From assembly GCA_900491605.1 (NCBI GenBank), contig UESW01004240.1, forward strand, positions 779,588 to 843,587: DNA of 64,000 nt. Direction: 5' to 3'. Below are positions 19,886-31,994 of this stretch, in pieces. How positions within the stretch are numbered: the stretch's first letter is position 1; every line of letters begins with the position of its first letter. The DNA is from Calamus simplicifolius. Lineage: Eukaryota > Streptophyta > Magnoliopsida > Arecales > Arecaceae. The notes below the pieces were generated by a model. It did not search any database and was not told where the DNA came from. It worked only from the letters and a program-made list of their open reading frames with translations. Both the position numbers and the translations under genes were made by a program.

Positions 19886-20417
19886 ACAAAATCTAAAGAC
19901 AAGTCATTTTCCTTATCACCATGGAAATAATTCAATTGGTCCCGCAGTGCGTCAGTGATTGCACCCCTTACCAGAAAACTCTACGTGTGGACCTCCGTTT
20001 CCCCTCTTGTCTGCGTCACCTAAATCCTGCCAAGATTTTGGTGCTACTTGAAAACTTCCTCTGCAAAGCAATAACCTGTGCTTTTTTATCTTTTATTTTT
20101 ACAAGGGATCAACTCGAAGCATCGAAATAAAAAAATCAACAGCATCTTTGTGCTTCAAAACTCCTAGCGGCCGGACGGACTCAGTCCAACAAAGAGGGTT
20201 AGGAATCCGTCGCTATGCATGGAAGCTAAGATGTCAACCGTTTGATTTGACACTCTAAAGCATAGTTATGAAACTCAGCCGAACATTGATCCGACAAAGG
20301 CACGTATCATCGGATCAGTAATTTTTGTTTGAACCCGTAATTTTTTTCTGTTCGAACTGGATTGATCGATTCACAGGTAAACCAGATAGATTAACCGGAT
20401 TATTTTGAATCATTTAT
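18907..20417. other. AT-rich noncoding DNA
   Basis: Contains A/T runs, a TAA-type microsatellite near 19300-19325, and a (TA)n tract at about 19854-19877 followed by TGTGTG. Several short open frames (for example 19921-20130) have no domain or codon bias. A GATCG/CGATC-rich stretch near 20280-20400 leads into duplication copy B. No gene seen. Confidence 0.6.
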
Positions 20418-20725
20418 ACATTCAATTTTATGTTAGAATGAAATCGACTTAGTCTTCATGTCTCGATTCAACTTGTTCAATTGATCGATTTGATCCGATT
20501 CTAATAACTATGCTCTAAAGGCACGTCTCATGAGCGTCGCCCATGGAATTAGCGAGCGCTCGATAGGTCCTAAAAGAGGATGAAGACTATGGGATGAGTT
20601 ACCATGCTAGTTTCCCAACTAACCACGGTGAGTTACCAAGACGTCTCCCTCGATGCTACCAACTGTGAGCTCTTGAGCTATTATGAAAGTAGGTGTGCCA
20701 AAACCACAAGGTAAAGATGTGTTGA

Positions 20726-21283
20726 CAAAATACAATAAAAAAAATTGAATTAACAAAAGCTGAAGGATCTTAAGATAAAAAATTATTTATTTCAGGCAAT
20801 TAATCATCTAATTTTGAAGACTATCCTACAAAAGGATACTTCAACAAGGGTATAAAGGCAGCAGCTTCAAGCACTTCGCACAGAGTTTGAGATTCTTCAC
20901 AAGAAGAATTAATTGATGTGTATTTCTCCAGAACACTGGCAATAGTGAACAAGATGCGAATTCATGGTGAAAAGATTACAAATATGGCTGTGGTTGAGAA
21001 AATTCTTTAATTAATGGCTCCAAAATTCTCTTATGTGGTATGCTCTATTAAGGAGTCAAAAGAGCTTGATGAGCTTTTTATCGATGAATTGCAAAGTTCA
21101 TTACTGGTACATAAGCAGAGAATGACAATAGCAACAGGTTCAACCAAAGAACAAGCTTTGAAGGCCTTAGCTCATAGTGAGAACTCTTTAGGAAGAGGAA
21201 CAAAAAGAGGTCGTGGTTGAGGCCATGGAAGAGGACGAGGCAGAGGCAGAGGTTCACACACATTAGATTCTAAAGGTAGAAGA
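20726..21283 (+). pseudogene. decayed copia gag (copy B)
   Basis: The uninterrupted form of the gag relic split in copy A. Open part 21014-21220 reads MAPKFSYVVCSIKES ... DELQSSLLVHKQRM ... SLGRGTKRGRG, followed by a stop and further GRGRGRGRG. Frames before 21014 are shifted and carry stops. Confidence 0.75.
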
Positions 21284-21928
21284 TAGGGATGACAATTTTT
21301 TTATTTGGCCGTTTATCCGATCGGTACCATTTTTAACAGATCGAAGAATCTTTGGTCTAAACGGTTTAACGGGTGATAAGATTTCTCGTTAACGGCTAAA
21401 CAGGTAAACAGCCCAGGGATGATATTCTATGCCCCATCCCCGTTTACTCATTCCGTTCCTATTAAATTTAATATAATATATTTAAATTTTAAATATATAT
21501 ATATATATATATATTTAAAATTTAAAATTTAAAATAAATAATATATATATATATATAGTAAAATACGTTTGAATTTTTTCTCCCTGACTCTTGATCTTCC
21601 TTCTTTTACGCAGCCGTCTGTTACTCTTCGTTCTTTCAAAGAGCTTTATCATATTTTTTTATTAATATTTTTTTCAATTTTTAATAAATTATAAATTTAA
21701 TAAAATAATTTTATTTTTTTATGTAAACGGGCAAATGGGTACCCACTTTTGCCCGTCCCCATCCCGTTAGCTATAAGCTATGGGTATCCATTTGCCTGAT
21801 CGAGTATCTCCGTTCCGTCCCGTTAGCTATAACAGCTTAACGGGATGAAAAACGAGAATGTTTTTTCTAATGAAGGCAGGGATTGATATAAACCGTTTCG
21901 AGCCATCCCAAGACCGTTGCCATCCCTA
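21284..21928. mobile_element. non-autonomous hAT element (copy B)
   Basis: 645 bp; same TAGGGATGACAA/TTGCCATCCCTA ends and GTAGAAGA/GTAGAGGA flanks as copy A. It is about 11 bp longer, mainly in a TA-repeat near 21497-21512 and 21541-21557. Confidence 0.85.
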
Positions 21929-22504
21929 GTAGAGGAAGAAGATATGATCACTAGCAGCACTCATTCAATGATGACTCAAAGTTCAATAAGTCCAACATTG
22001 AGTGCTATCGCTGCCACAACTTTGGTCGTTACAACTCTGAATGTACTATGAATCTCCATGAAAACAAAGCAGAGCATTCCAATTAGGCAAAAAACAATGA
22101 ACAAAAAACACTATTTGTTAAGTTCAGGGGCTATCTCATTGGTATTAAAAAAGCAACAAGTTGTTACATTACGGAGGCAGAGTTTGTAGCGGGAACCTCT
22201 TGTGCATGCCAAGCTACTTGGGTTAAAGAGAATATTTGAGTTCTTGCATTGTTTCATGTAAGAAAACATAAAGATCTATTGTGATAATAGTTCAACCATT
22301 AAACTCTCCAAGAATTTAGTTTTACATGGTAGAAGTAAGTACATAGATGTAAGATATCATTTCCTCCGTGATCTCATGAAAGATGGAGTCATCGAACTTG
22401 TTTATTGTTGCACTGAAGACCAGGTTGCTGATATACTACTAAGCCTCTCAAATTGGCTACATTTGTGAAGCGGTGTAATTTACTTGGAATAAGTGGAGGA
22501 GTAC
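21929..22504 (+). pseudogene. decayed copia zinc knuckle joined to RNase H (copy B)
   Basis: Same arrangement as 11495-12070: degenerate CCHC block (near 22004-22045), then RNase H blocks EAEFVAGTSCACQATWVKE and YCDNSSTIKLSKN. Differences from copy A are single bases. Confidence 0.7.
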
Positions 22505-22544
22505 TTCGAAGTATTATATGATCGATGCATCCCATTAAAATTAA

Positions 22545-22605
22545 AATTTTTTTATAAAACTGCTATTAAGCTAGCTATGCTATATGGAACAAAGCGTTGG
22601 ATAAT
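22545..22605 (+). mobile_element. RTE-type LINE, 5' piece (copy B)
   Basis: Encodes the same LAMLYGTKRW block as in copy A. Interrupted at 22605 by the L1; the rest resumes after the L1 at 28547. Confidence 0.65.
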
Positions 22606-22712
22606 TTTTTTTTTTTTTGGGTACAAACGGTTGATCAGACACGTCTAGTATGTATCAACCCAGAAACATCAGAATACAAAATTTGCCTCAAAATAGTAGG
22701 ACAAGGATCACC

Positions 22713-25700
22713 CTAACTCCAAAACCAGTAGTCAGAATGCTGGGCCACTGAAGCCGCTACCCAATCAGCAGCCGCATTGGCTTCACGGTATATGTGTCGA
22801 ATATGGGCAGATTCAGCTACCTGAAGACTAGACCATATGTCCCAGAGAATCGGATTCAGGGGGGCAACATGGACATTTTCCTTCCGAAGCCACCTAATGA
22901 CCGTCATAGAATCACCCTCGATCACAAATCTTTGGGCATGAAGAATCTGAGAAGCATAAGTAATACCAGCCCACGCAGCATATAGTTCGGTCATAGGGAC
23001 AGAGGAATCCAGATAACCAAATCCACCCGCTGCCATCATATGACCCTGAGGCCCACGGATGATGAAGGCCGAGCCAGCAAGTCTACCACGGACGCTCCGT
23101 CAAAGTTGATTTTGACAAACCCTGGAGGGGGGCTCCCAAGAAAAGAAAACCGTACGCCGGTTCGCTACCGAAGCAGCAGGGGAACCCCAGAGGCCAGAGA
23201 AGTCAAAACCAACCGAAAGCAAAGCACGGGATAATCCGTAGACAATGATATGATCTTCCTCACCAGTCTCTGCGAAGAAATAAGATCCTCCGTGAATATA
23301 AGCTGGTTCCTCGAAAGCCAAATCTGGTAAGCCGTAACCGCCCAAAGACCACATAAATGCTGGGGGCCCTTCGAAGATCATGAAAGAAGAGGGAGCGAGG
23401 GGAACCTGAAGCATCCACTCTACCAGTATAACCCATCAGGTGCCAAATCTGACAAGCTCTAGGACATAAGAATATAGCATGATCCGAAGACTCGTCCTCC
23501 AGCCCACATAGAGGGCAAATCGGCTGGATAGGCATACCCCTACTAGATAGCAGGGCACTCGTCGGAAGACAGTCCCAAAGAAGCTTCCAAATAAACAGCT
23601 GAACCCTAGGGAGGGTAGGGAGTGACCAGATCCAAGAAGCATCCTTCGTACACTGAGACTGAGGCCTAAAAAACTTCATAAGGTCCCTGAAAGGGGCCCT
23701 AGATAGAGAGGATCTCTGCCAAAGCCTGACATCCGCCAAGGGACTAGAAATGAGAGGGATCGAGAGAATCCGCTGAGAAAGTTCCCCAACGAAGAAATGG
23801 GTCACCGTGGGGGTATGCCAGGTACGAGAATCTGGAGAAATCAGATCCTTAACCCTAAAGTCGGAGGGGACATCAATGCTGATAAATGAGGGCCACCGAG
23901 ATAGAGAAAGCTCGCAATCCAAGAATCCTGGATAACATCAATAGACTGACCATCACCAATCATCCAAGAAGTGTTCTTCAGGATAGAATTCTCATACTGA
24001 CACACCTCCTTCCAAAAGGAGGAACACCCTGAGACGGCAGAATGTACTCCCCAGATCTCCAGTCACCATATCTTGCCCGCATCACAGAGCTCCACAAACA
24101 TTGCGGTTCCAAAAGAAAGCGAGATGCATGTCTGGCCAGAAGAGCTTGTCGCCTAATCAACAGGGATTGAATACCAAGACCACCTTCTTGGATAGGCATA
24201 CAAATCATGTCCCAAGATAGAAGGTGGATGCCGTGACCATCTTGTATAGAGGCCCATAAAAAGTCCCTAAACCATCTCTCGATCCTCCTTAGAACAGTAA
24301 TCGAGATGGCCGCATTCGAAAGCAAATAAAGAGGAAGGGAGGAAAGAACCGACCGAATAATAGTGACCCTAGCCATCATAGATAAACCAGTGACATGCCA
24401 CCCATCAATCCGCTATCGGACACGCCTCTCAAGGTCCTCATAGTTAGAACATCGGGGACGTCGACCGGTCATAGGAATCCCCAGATACATAAATCGGTCA
24501 GTCTGAGTTGATATCCCTAAGAGATTCATAATAGCTTCTCTGGTGGGTCTGGAAGTCTTAGGGCTGAAACAAATGGAAGACTTAAGAAGGTTGACCTTCT
24601 GCCCAGAAGCCTGACAATAGGACTGAATAATGGAATCAAAGGAACTGCATTATCAGAGGAAGCCAGACCCAGAAGAATACAATCATCTGCAAACAGGAGA
24701 TGAGAGACAGAAAGGCCCCCTACCCCTGCTAGAAAAGGAACAATCTTTCGATCCTGCTCAGCCTGAATGAAAGCACGGGAAAGATCATCCGCAGCCAAAA
24801 TAAACAGAAGAGGAGATAGAGGGCAGCTCTGACGTAATCCCATAGCAGAATGAAAAAACTCAGTCAGGCTCCCATTAATAATCAGAGAGAAAGAAGGCCT
24901 CCGAATACAAGCCATAACACACTCAATAAATAGCTCGTCAAATCCGAACTCCTGAAGAGTTCGGTACAAGAAGGCCCAATTCAGTCTATCATACGCTCTC
25001 TCCATATCAAGCTTGATAGCCATAAGACATCGGCTAGCTGGGGCTCTATGGAGATCATGCATAAATTCCTGTGTAATGAGAACGTTGTCCGAGATAGAAC
25101 GACCTCTGATAAACGCCCCCTGTTCCACAGATATAAGGCGGGGAATAACCGAACGGAGGCGACTAGCTAAGAGGCGAGCACATACCTTATATAAAGTAGT
25201 GCACAGACTGATCGGCCTAAAATGCTGAGAGAGTGAAGCGTCCAAGCGCTTAGGCACAAGAGTGATAAGGGTCCGATTCCATTCCAAAGGAATATACTTT
25301 GATTGGAAGACATTCTGGATTGCTTGTATCATCTCCTGCCCTATGATATCCCAATAATGACGAAAAAAAAGGAGGAAAGCCATCCGGCCCAGGGGCTTTA
25401 TCCGGACCAAGCTCCAGAGGGCCCTACGAACCTCGTCCGCATGGATCGGACTGACAAGCTTGGCATTATCCAAGGAGGAAACCTTTCTGGCATTAGAAAC
25501 TTGGGTGACTGGGGCCCCATCACCAGTGGAGTCAGACCATCTAGACCGAAAAAAGTTAAGAAACTGAGTCCGAATTGAATGGATGTCCTCCAGAAAGTTT
25601 CCCTCCGCATCAGCAACCCTCCGAATCCTATTAGCTGCCCGGCGCTTCAGAGTGGCCTGATGAAAGAATCTGGTATTACGGTCCCCTTCTCGGATCCACT

Positions 25701-26756
25701 GCACTCTAGACCTCTGACTCCAATATATCTCCTGCTGCCGTAGAAGGGAGTGGTGGTGAGAAAGAGTCGCGCGCAATGAGAAGAGATCAGCATCGACAAG
25801 AAAACCGTCCTGTCCTCCTTCACCTGAAGAGCATTAATAACTACTTTAGCCTCCTCCACTTGCCGAACCAGATCACCTACCTCCAGTCTGTTCCATCTGG
25901 ATAGTCTATGACTGGCCAGCATAAGACGATGAGATAACCGATAAACAGTATTACCCCTGATAGGCAGATGCCAAACCTGAGATATGATAGTCCGAGCAGT
26001 AGAATGAACCGTCCAGAACCGATCGAATCTAAACTATTTCCTCTGATGCAGATCAGTCACAGTGGAAATCAAAATAGGATAGTGATCCGATGCGATCCTA
26101 GGAAGATGAGTAACAGAGACTGCAGGGAACCTATGAATCCAATCAACAGTGGCCAAAGCTCTATCCAATCTCTCCCAGACCCGTGCTGACCCCTGCCGAT
26201 TATTACACCAAGTGAATTGTGGCCCCGAATAACCCAGATCCATCAATCCAGAGGACCCAATAAATGACCTGAATTCACTTATGTCAGCTGAGCCAGTGAC
26301 TCTTCTACCCCCCCGCTTCTCACTAGCCTCAGTGATACATTTAAAATCACCAGCAATAATGGAAGGAATTCCCTGAGCAAGGAGGGAAGACAGCTCCGCC
26401 CAAAGGACTCGTCTCACACGATAATCAATGCTGGCATAGACCGCCGATAGGAGCCAGGGTCAAAATCCCATCAGAAACAACAAGCCTGATCACTGATTAC
26501 ATTGATGCAATATATCAACCTTAACCACTGAGTCACGCCATATGGCCAAAATACCACCAGACAGACCCTCAGCCTCTACAGCATAAGAAGACCACGACCG
26601 GGCAATCTATCTCCAAAACCGCGCCAGACTGTCTCCTGACAGCCTGGTTTCTAACAAAACACATATGTCAAAATTATGTAACTGCAGCAATCTACCGAAA
26701 GAGGAACGGAATGAGGGCTTGTTAGCACCTCTCACATTCCACAGTAAGTTTTTCAT
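22713..26756 (-). pseudogene. L1 ORF2: endonuclease, RT, zf-RVT, RNase H
   Basis: Start ATG at 26756 (MKNLLWNVRGANK). An APE-type endonuclease follows, with a WNVRG start, an IIAGDF block near 26370, and SDHYPIL near 26080. RT comes next at about 25450-24600 (GAFIRGRSISDN, KLDMERAYDRLNW, LLFADDCI). The zinc domain is at 23500 (CPLCGLEDESSDHAIF) and RNase H ends at 22713. Frame changes near 25450, 24650, 23950 and 23100, plus stops in the endonuclease, make it inactive. ORF2 would nick the target and copy the element RNA. Confidence 0.85.
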
Positions 26757-26911
26757 TGATTAACTGGAGCTAGAGGGGAACCCCCCTGATCCTCAATCAT
26801 AAAGTTGTCAGAATTACACCCTGCAGTCCGAATACCATCCGGAGAATCCAAAGTGGGACGGGCCTGCATAGCAACTGAGTCCACAGTAACATCCACGGAA
26901 ACCTCAAACAC

Positions 26912-28396
26912 CTAGTCAACAAACCTACCCGAGTTGGCCAACATAACCTCCTGACCACTGAGTCCCGTGGAGCAACAGGGCAGGGCCGGATTAACCATAG
27001 AAGGAATGAAATCCGCTCTACTTTTGAGAAAATTTCCCTTGCCTTTCCCTTTCCTCGACACCGGTTTCAGATTGGATCTAGGAGGCAGGTTGTCAGCTGG
27101 TCTGGCCCGCTTAAGGGGACCCGAAACCTTCTCCCTAATCTCCAATTGGCCCCCTTCATTGGAGGCCAATCCCAAGGAGGCAAAAGGGTTGCTAGTAGCC
27201 AGAGATTGGGACTGATGAGGATCAGAAATCCCAGCCTTATCCACCTTCAGATACCCCAGGTCTGAAATATTGAAATCGGCACGCGCCTGAAGAACCGACA
27301 CGGTCACGGTTACAGAAGCATTCTTATCCCCACCATCCCTGACCTTCTCCAGCTTATCTTTTACTAAACCATTCACAGTGGCTCGACCCTGATGAGCCTT
27401 CACTGCAGCAGAGACAGGGGCATCCGACACCCCATCCGATTGCTGAAGAACCGCAGCTCCCTTCAATGATCCAGGGGGACGTCTGCGTCCCACTTTAACC
27501 GGACTGCTCCAGCCCTCATCCACATCATTCACCTTAGAAACAGGGGGAGGAACAGAGACTGCCGAAGAAGACTTCGACGGGCGACCCGGTGCACTCCTCC
27601 TCTGGCGGACCGCAACCATCCACGGCCCGAAGACGGAGCAACTAGCAGAAGCTTCCTCCCCTGCCATGATCGACGACGAGCAAGGACCACCCAGATGCAA
27701 TGATCTGCAAGCCTGGCAAATTCCCTCCATTGACTCATACACAAATTGCTGCCAAAACGAACCCATTAGCCCCTGAACCCGGGTCCCTGGCCTCAGAGGG
27801 TTGCACAGATCCACCATGACTGCCACCCTCACGTAGCCACCCCTGCTCCTAGACGACATAGCAGCATCCACACAGGAGAAGATCCCCGCTGACTCAGAAA
27901 TGATTCTAAGGATGTCCTCCTTCCAGAACTCCAATGGAAGGTTGGGCATCCTCAACCAAACCAATGCCGAGGGGACGGAGTCCTCCACCGGAAAGAATTC
28001 CGGACGCCACGCTTCAAACCCAATTATCTACCCATTGATCACCCAAGGACGATTAAAAACCATATCGCATGCTTTAGGGTCTTCAAATCGGAATATATGG
28101 CATCTGCAGGCGAGGCTGACAGGGGCAATGACACCGGAAATACCGGCTCGCCAGAACTCCCTGACAAACGCCTCAGCCGGTACCCACTTGAGGAAAGATC
28201 GGGCAATAACAGCCCTCTGCTGCCACCCCACCACCTCCTCCTCAAGCAACGACACCGAGACCTGAACGACAGCAGGGAATCAGGACTCCAATCGCTTCAC
28301 CTCCGCCGGAGAAGGAGACGACGACACCCATCTGAACCCCATGTCCAATCCCTTGCTCCTGGAAACCCGATCCCCCGCAACTCCATCAGACGCCAT
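26912..28396 (-). pseudogene. L1 ORF1 (RNA-binding, DUF4283 type)
   Basis: From ATG at 28396 (MASDGVAGDRV) to a stop at 26912, 494 codons, all in one frame but with two internal stops (a TGA at 28280-28282 and a TAG at 28028-28030). The N-terminal half shows the DUF4283 pattern of plant L1 ORF1 (WQQRAVIARSFLKWV, FRFEDPKACDMVF, LPLEFWKEDIL). A zinc-knuckle-like CQACRSLHLGGPC comes next, then a Lys/Ser-rich tail. This protein coats the element RNA. Confidence 0.82.
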
Positions 28397-28546
28397 AGAA
28401 AGGCAAAGGATGAAGGGACGAAGGACAGCTGAGAAGCGGGAAGCCAACCGACGAAGATCGCCGGAGAACGAGGGAGGAGAAACCCGGCGTATGAATCTTA
28501 AAGCACACCAAAGAAAGAGCACCAGAGAAGAATCGCGCATGATTCT

Positions 28547-28960
28547 TTGGATAATATTGAAACAATATATGAATAAATTAAGTATAACATAAATGCGTAT
28601 GTTAAGATGGATATATGGTAAAACTTTAAAAGATAGAATTAGAAATAAGCATATAAGAGAAATGATAGGAGTAGCACCAATTGAAGATAAAATGAGAGAA
28701 AATTGGTTATGGTGGTTTGGACATATACAATGTAGACCTTTAAATGCTCTAGTTAGAAATAGTGATCTTTTTACAAGTCATGGTAAGGATAGAGGTAGAG
28801 GTAGACCTAAACTAACATGGACAAAATAATTAAAAAAGGATATACCTATTTATAATTTAAATATCGACTTGGTTCTGAATAGAGCAGAGTGGAGAAAGCA
28901 GATTCATGTAGCCGAACCCATGTAGTTGGAAAAAGGCTTAGATGAGTTGAGTTGTATATA
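28547..28960 (+). mobile_element. RTE-type LINE, C-terminal piece (copy B side)
   Basis: After the L1 target duplication the RTE relic resumes. The open frame 28593-28829 reads MRMLRWIYGKTLKDRIRNK, IGVAPIEDKMREN and WFGHIQCRPLNA, then LNRAEWRKQIHVAEP after a stop, and ends with a LDELS-like tail. This is the characteristic C-terminus of plant RTE LINE proteins (family knowledge). Together with 22545-22605 it forms one relic split by the L1. Confidence 0.8.
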
Positions 28961-30579
28961 ATATATTTATTACTAATTTTTTATATGAATAATTATATAT
29001 TAAAATTTATAATTAAAATAGAAATAAAAAAATTATTTGAAGAAAAAATATAAAATTTTTACATATAATTATCATTATAAAATAATAATTAATTAAAAAA
29101 ATAATATTAACTTAAATAAATAAGTTTGATGGATTATATCTGTTTGATAAATCCAATTACATGAATTAATTCTTTTAATAATCCAATTAGTTACGATTTA
29201 ATTTTAGATTAGAGAACTAAACCGTATTCTAATTTATTTATTAATTATATATAATGAATCAATTCATTTATAATTAAAATTTATTTATATTTAACTTAAT
29301 CCTATTTATTTTGTTCGAATTTGAACCTTGTTCATGTATTATGTATAAAATTAATATCTCCAAGGAACCCATTCTTGCAAAGAAACGACCTGGCTCCCAT
29401 CTCAAGGAACCCATTCTACCTTATGGAAAAGTTTTTGTGCACCAGATGCGATGCAGGTCACGTATACTGTGCTCGATGATTAGCATGCGCACATGCTAAG
29501 AACAGAAATATCTTTTTTATCTTTGATATGTGCGCATGCATGAAGCACACATTAATCATCATTGCGCATGGTGCGGCTCACTGTACACGGTGCAGCTCCT
29601 CCCTACCTGATTGCATGCTGGGCTGTGACATCTGCCGGGCCACTGGCGACCGCAAGCATATACCATATTTACACGTCTGTTTGCTAAAACATGCTGGATA
29701 ATAGTACGACTCTATGTAAGTAATCATATTGTGCCTCAGAGATTGTAAGAGTTTTTGTGATAATTATGTCTTACTCATGAGTAAATTCTGAAATTGAGAT
29801 TAATGTTTTACCATGGTGCATCTTCACTTCCCCTGGTGACTTTGTTAGACGATCCATATCTTTAACAGTTGATTAGCATCAGGCCCATTAATTAATTAAT
29901 GTTGCTATAAGTACTACTAAAAGGCTGATCTGAGGCTCAGAGCTTCCTTACCTCTCCTCAAATTCTAGTATACCGGCAAAATGGATATGCCCCCTCCCTC
30001 TCAAGGTAAACTTTAATTATTATATTAACATTGCTGTTGCAGGAGTTGGTTTCATGCGAGAGATTATAGTTCTCTTTGATATTGCTGTTAGAAGTAGAAT
30101 TTTGCTAGTAGATTTTTTTATGAATGTCATTTATTGTTTGATAACTATATTTCTAGCTAAAATGCTGTGAAACTTTATATTATTTATTTGATAATCAAAC
30201 CGAGAAAATACTCTTATGATAAAAAATTAATAATAAAAAACATTTCATATTATATTCAACTATTTTTATGCTCGTTCTATCAAAAACTGTTGTAATAAAA
30301 TATCTTAACTTATAAATTATCATAGCAATATTATAACATGATAATATTATATTATCATAACAATAAGAATAATTTTGTCTTAAAAAAAGCTTCTTCATAT
30401 ATAGTAAATAGAGCTTTAATTCGAGAAGAAAATCTTTAAAAAAGTATTTTTGAGAGATTTTAGAATGTTTGATAATTTTTTTAAGTATCTTTGATTTTTA
30501 AAAAAATTTGTTAAATAAAACCCAACCGCGAGCTATCAGAGGCATGTAATGAATTGTGGATTGTTGTTTATAAATTTAA
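28961..30579. other. AT-rich noncoding DNA
   Basis: Very AT-rich to 29310. Then a more mixed part with a short direct repeat CAAGGAACCCATTCT (29359 and 29402) and a GCGCATGC-rich stretch (29450-29600). No convincing frame or RNA gene. Confidence 0.55.
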
Positions 30580-31666
30580 GTCAGTGTTTGATTCTCAAAA
30601 TATTATCCCTAGATAAGTATACAGTATGGAGTTTATTCAGGGGATAGCTGAGGAAATAACCATCTTTTTTAAATAACAATTTTGCCCTCAAGGAATAACT
30701 TCAGTTATTCCTGGGTTTTATAGGGAATAAGTTTAGGGGACAACCCATGTGTTATCCCCTCTGGTTAACCTTTTTCAGACTTATCCTTTGTAGTTATAGC
30801 TTTTGGTAGTGTTTGATAGCCCAAAAGCTATCCCTGGATAAATGTACGGGATAGCATTTATCCAGAGGATAGCTGAGGGAATAAGCATTTTTTTTAAAAT
30901 TACAAGTCTGCCATCAAGGGATAACTTTAATTGTTCCTAAGTTTCTTAGGTAGCGTTTGATAGAAAAAACACTATCCCTGGATAAGTGTACGGGATAGAG
31001 TTTATCCATGGGATATCCTTAGGGATATCCCCTGGCTATCCCATGGATCATATCAAATGCAAAATGGTAAATATCTGGGATAGCTTTTTCTTATCCCCTC
31101 TGGTTGTATTTGATTGGAGGGATAGAAGAGGATATCCCTCAAAAAAATTGATTTAAACCCCAAACTACCCTTGCAATTTTTAACACAACAATTGATTTGG
31201 ACCATTTAATTTCAGATCAAACGGACCATTTAATTTCAGATCAAACGGTCCAGATCAATCCAGATCGAACGGCCCAAACAACACCTATATTTACATTATT
31301 TTATTAACATAAAATTATTATAAAAATTATTATAATAATGAAAATTTTATTATGTTAACACATAATAATTATACTTGTTTCACATCTTTGAACCTTATGA
31401 TGTACTAAAAATGAAAAAAAAAATTGTTCCTGGAGATTGTAATCAGTCTTCTTACTCTGTGCAACAAGTATGCACAACATCGTCATGCAAACTGATGTAA
31501 ATGCTTAAAATCCGTGCACAATTAATCATTGCAAATTTCATAAAGATTAACATAAAGCTATCAATGCCACAAAAATACAAATTTCAAATATGAAAAGATT
31601 CCATAAGTATCTGAAATGCCAACGAAGATGTCCTAAAAAACGGTTCCCTCAATAGAAACAAGCTCA

Positions 31667-31810
31667 TCAGTACTTCAACGGGGCCAGGATGTCAAGTTGA
31701 GAACCAAGCTTCTCTTCAACTACTTTCTCTGCCTTCTGGCGCAACCTAGCCAGGTGCTTCCTCCTATCATAAGCAACCTGAGCCCTTTGCTTCCTCTTCT
31801 CTTCCAATTC
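31667..31810 (-). pseudogene. RPL13A: 60S ribosomal protein L13a, last exon only
   Basis: Exactly 48 codons from a GT-rich intron's AG acceptor at 31811-31812 to TGA at 31667. Reads ELEEKRKQRAQVAYDRRK, then KAEKVVEEKLGSQLDILAP, and ends LKY, the C-terminal tail of the large-subunit protein uL13. The open frame and acceptor are intact. Earlier exons are absent: within about 100 bp upstream a GTAAGG donor-like site is preceded by sequence that is not RPL13a. It is a captured gene fragment inside the Harbinger element. Confidence 0.85.
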
Positions 31811-31812
31811 CT

Positions 31813-31994
31813 ATCACACACACACACACATAAAACCAGAGAAATATAATTAGGAAACACATAAGCAGCACATAACTGAATTTAGCACAATTCATAAGAA
31901 ACACCCTTACAAGGCTCAGGTCAACCACTCTTGGTTCATGTACCTCGGTCATGAACCAAGAGATTCAGTACCTCTAGAAATAAGGATTCAGTAC
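31813..31994 (-). other. junction between kinase and RPL13a fragments
   Basis: The kinase's last exon is followed by a small imperfect tandem duplication (GAGGTACTGAATC twice, CATGACCGAG again near 31950), then a GTAAGG donor-like site near 31910 and a CA/GT-repeat polypyrimidine tract before the RPL13a acceptor. The two gene fragments meet here. Confidence 0.6.

Larger units (their letters stand above)
20418..25552. repeat. segmental duplication copy B
   Basis: Matches copy A (4458-15122 minus the Tork element) throughout. Left of 20418 the sequence differs because copy A has a gypsy LTR there. Right of 25552 copy B simply continues the L1. The unoccupied Tork target (GTGAGAACTCTTTAGG) is at 21177-21192. 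Confidence 0.9.
22606..28546 (-). mobile_element. full-length L1 LINE
   Basis: About 5.94 kb. Poly-A reads as poly-T at 22606-22618. The target duplication TTGGATAAT(ATT) is at 22597-22605 and again at 28547-28558 just outside the 5' end. ORF1 and ORF2 lie in order on the minus strand. The target is an RTE LINE, which can be read across the junction once the L1 is set aside. Frame damage is scattered over both ORFs. Confidence 0.93.

Noticed and set aside
19921..20130. 69-codon plus frame after a TATATA tract
   Set aside because: No domain, no homologue, and the TA tract is a microsatellite and not a convincing promoter.
31767..31952. 61-codon minus frame with a hydrophobic stretch
   Set aside because: It runs through the GT-rich intron before the RPL13a exon; the hydrophobic part is intron translation.
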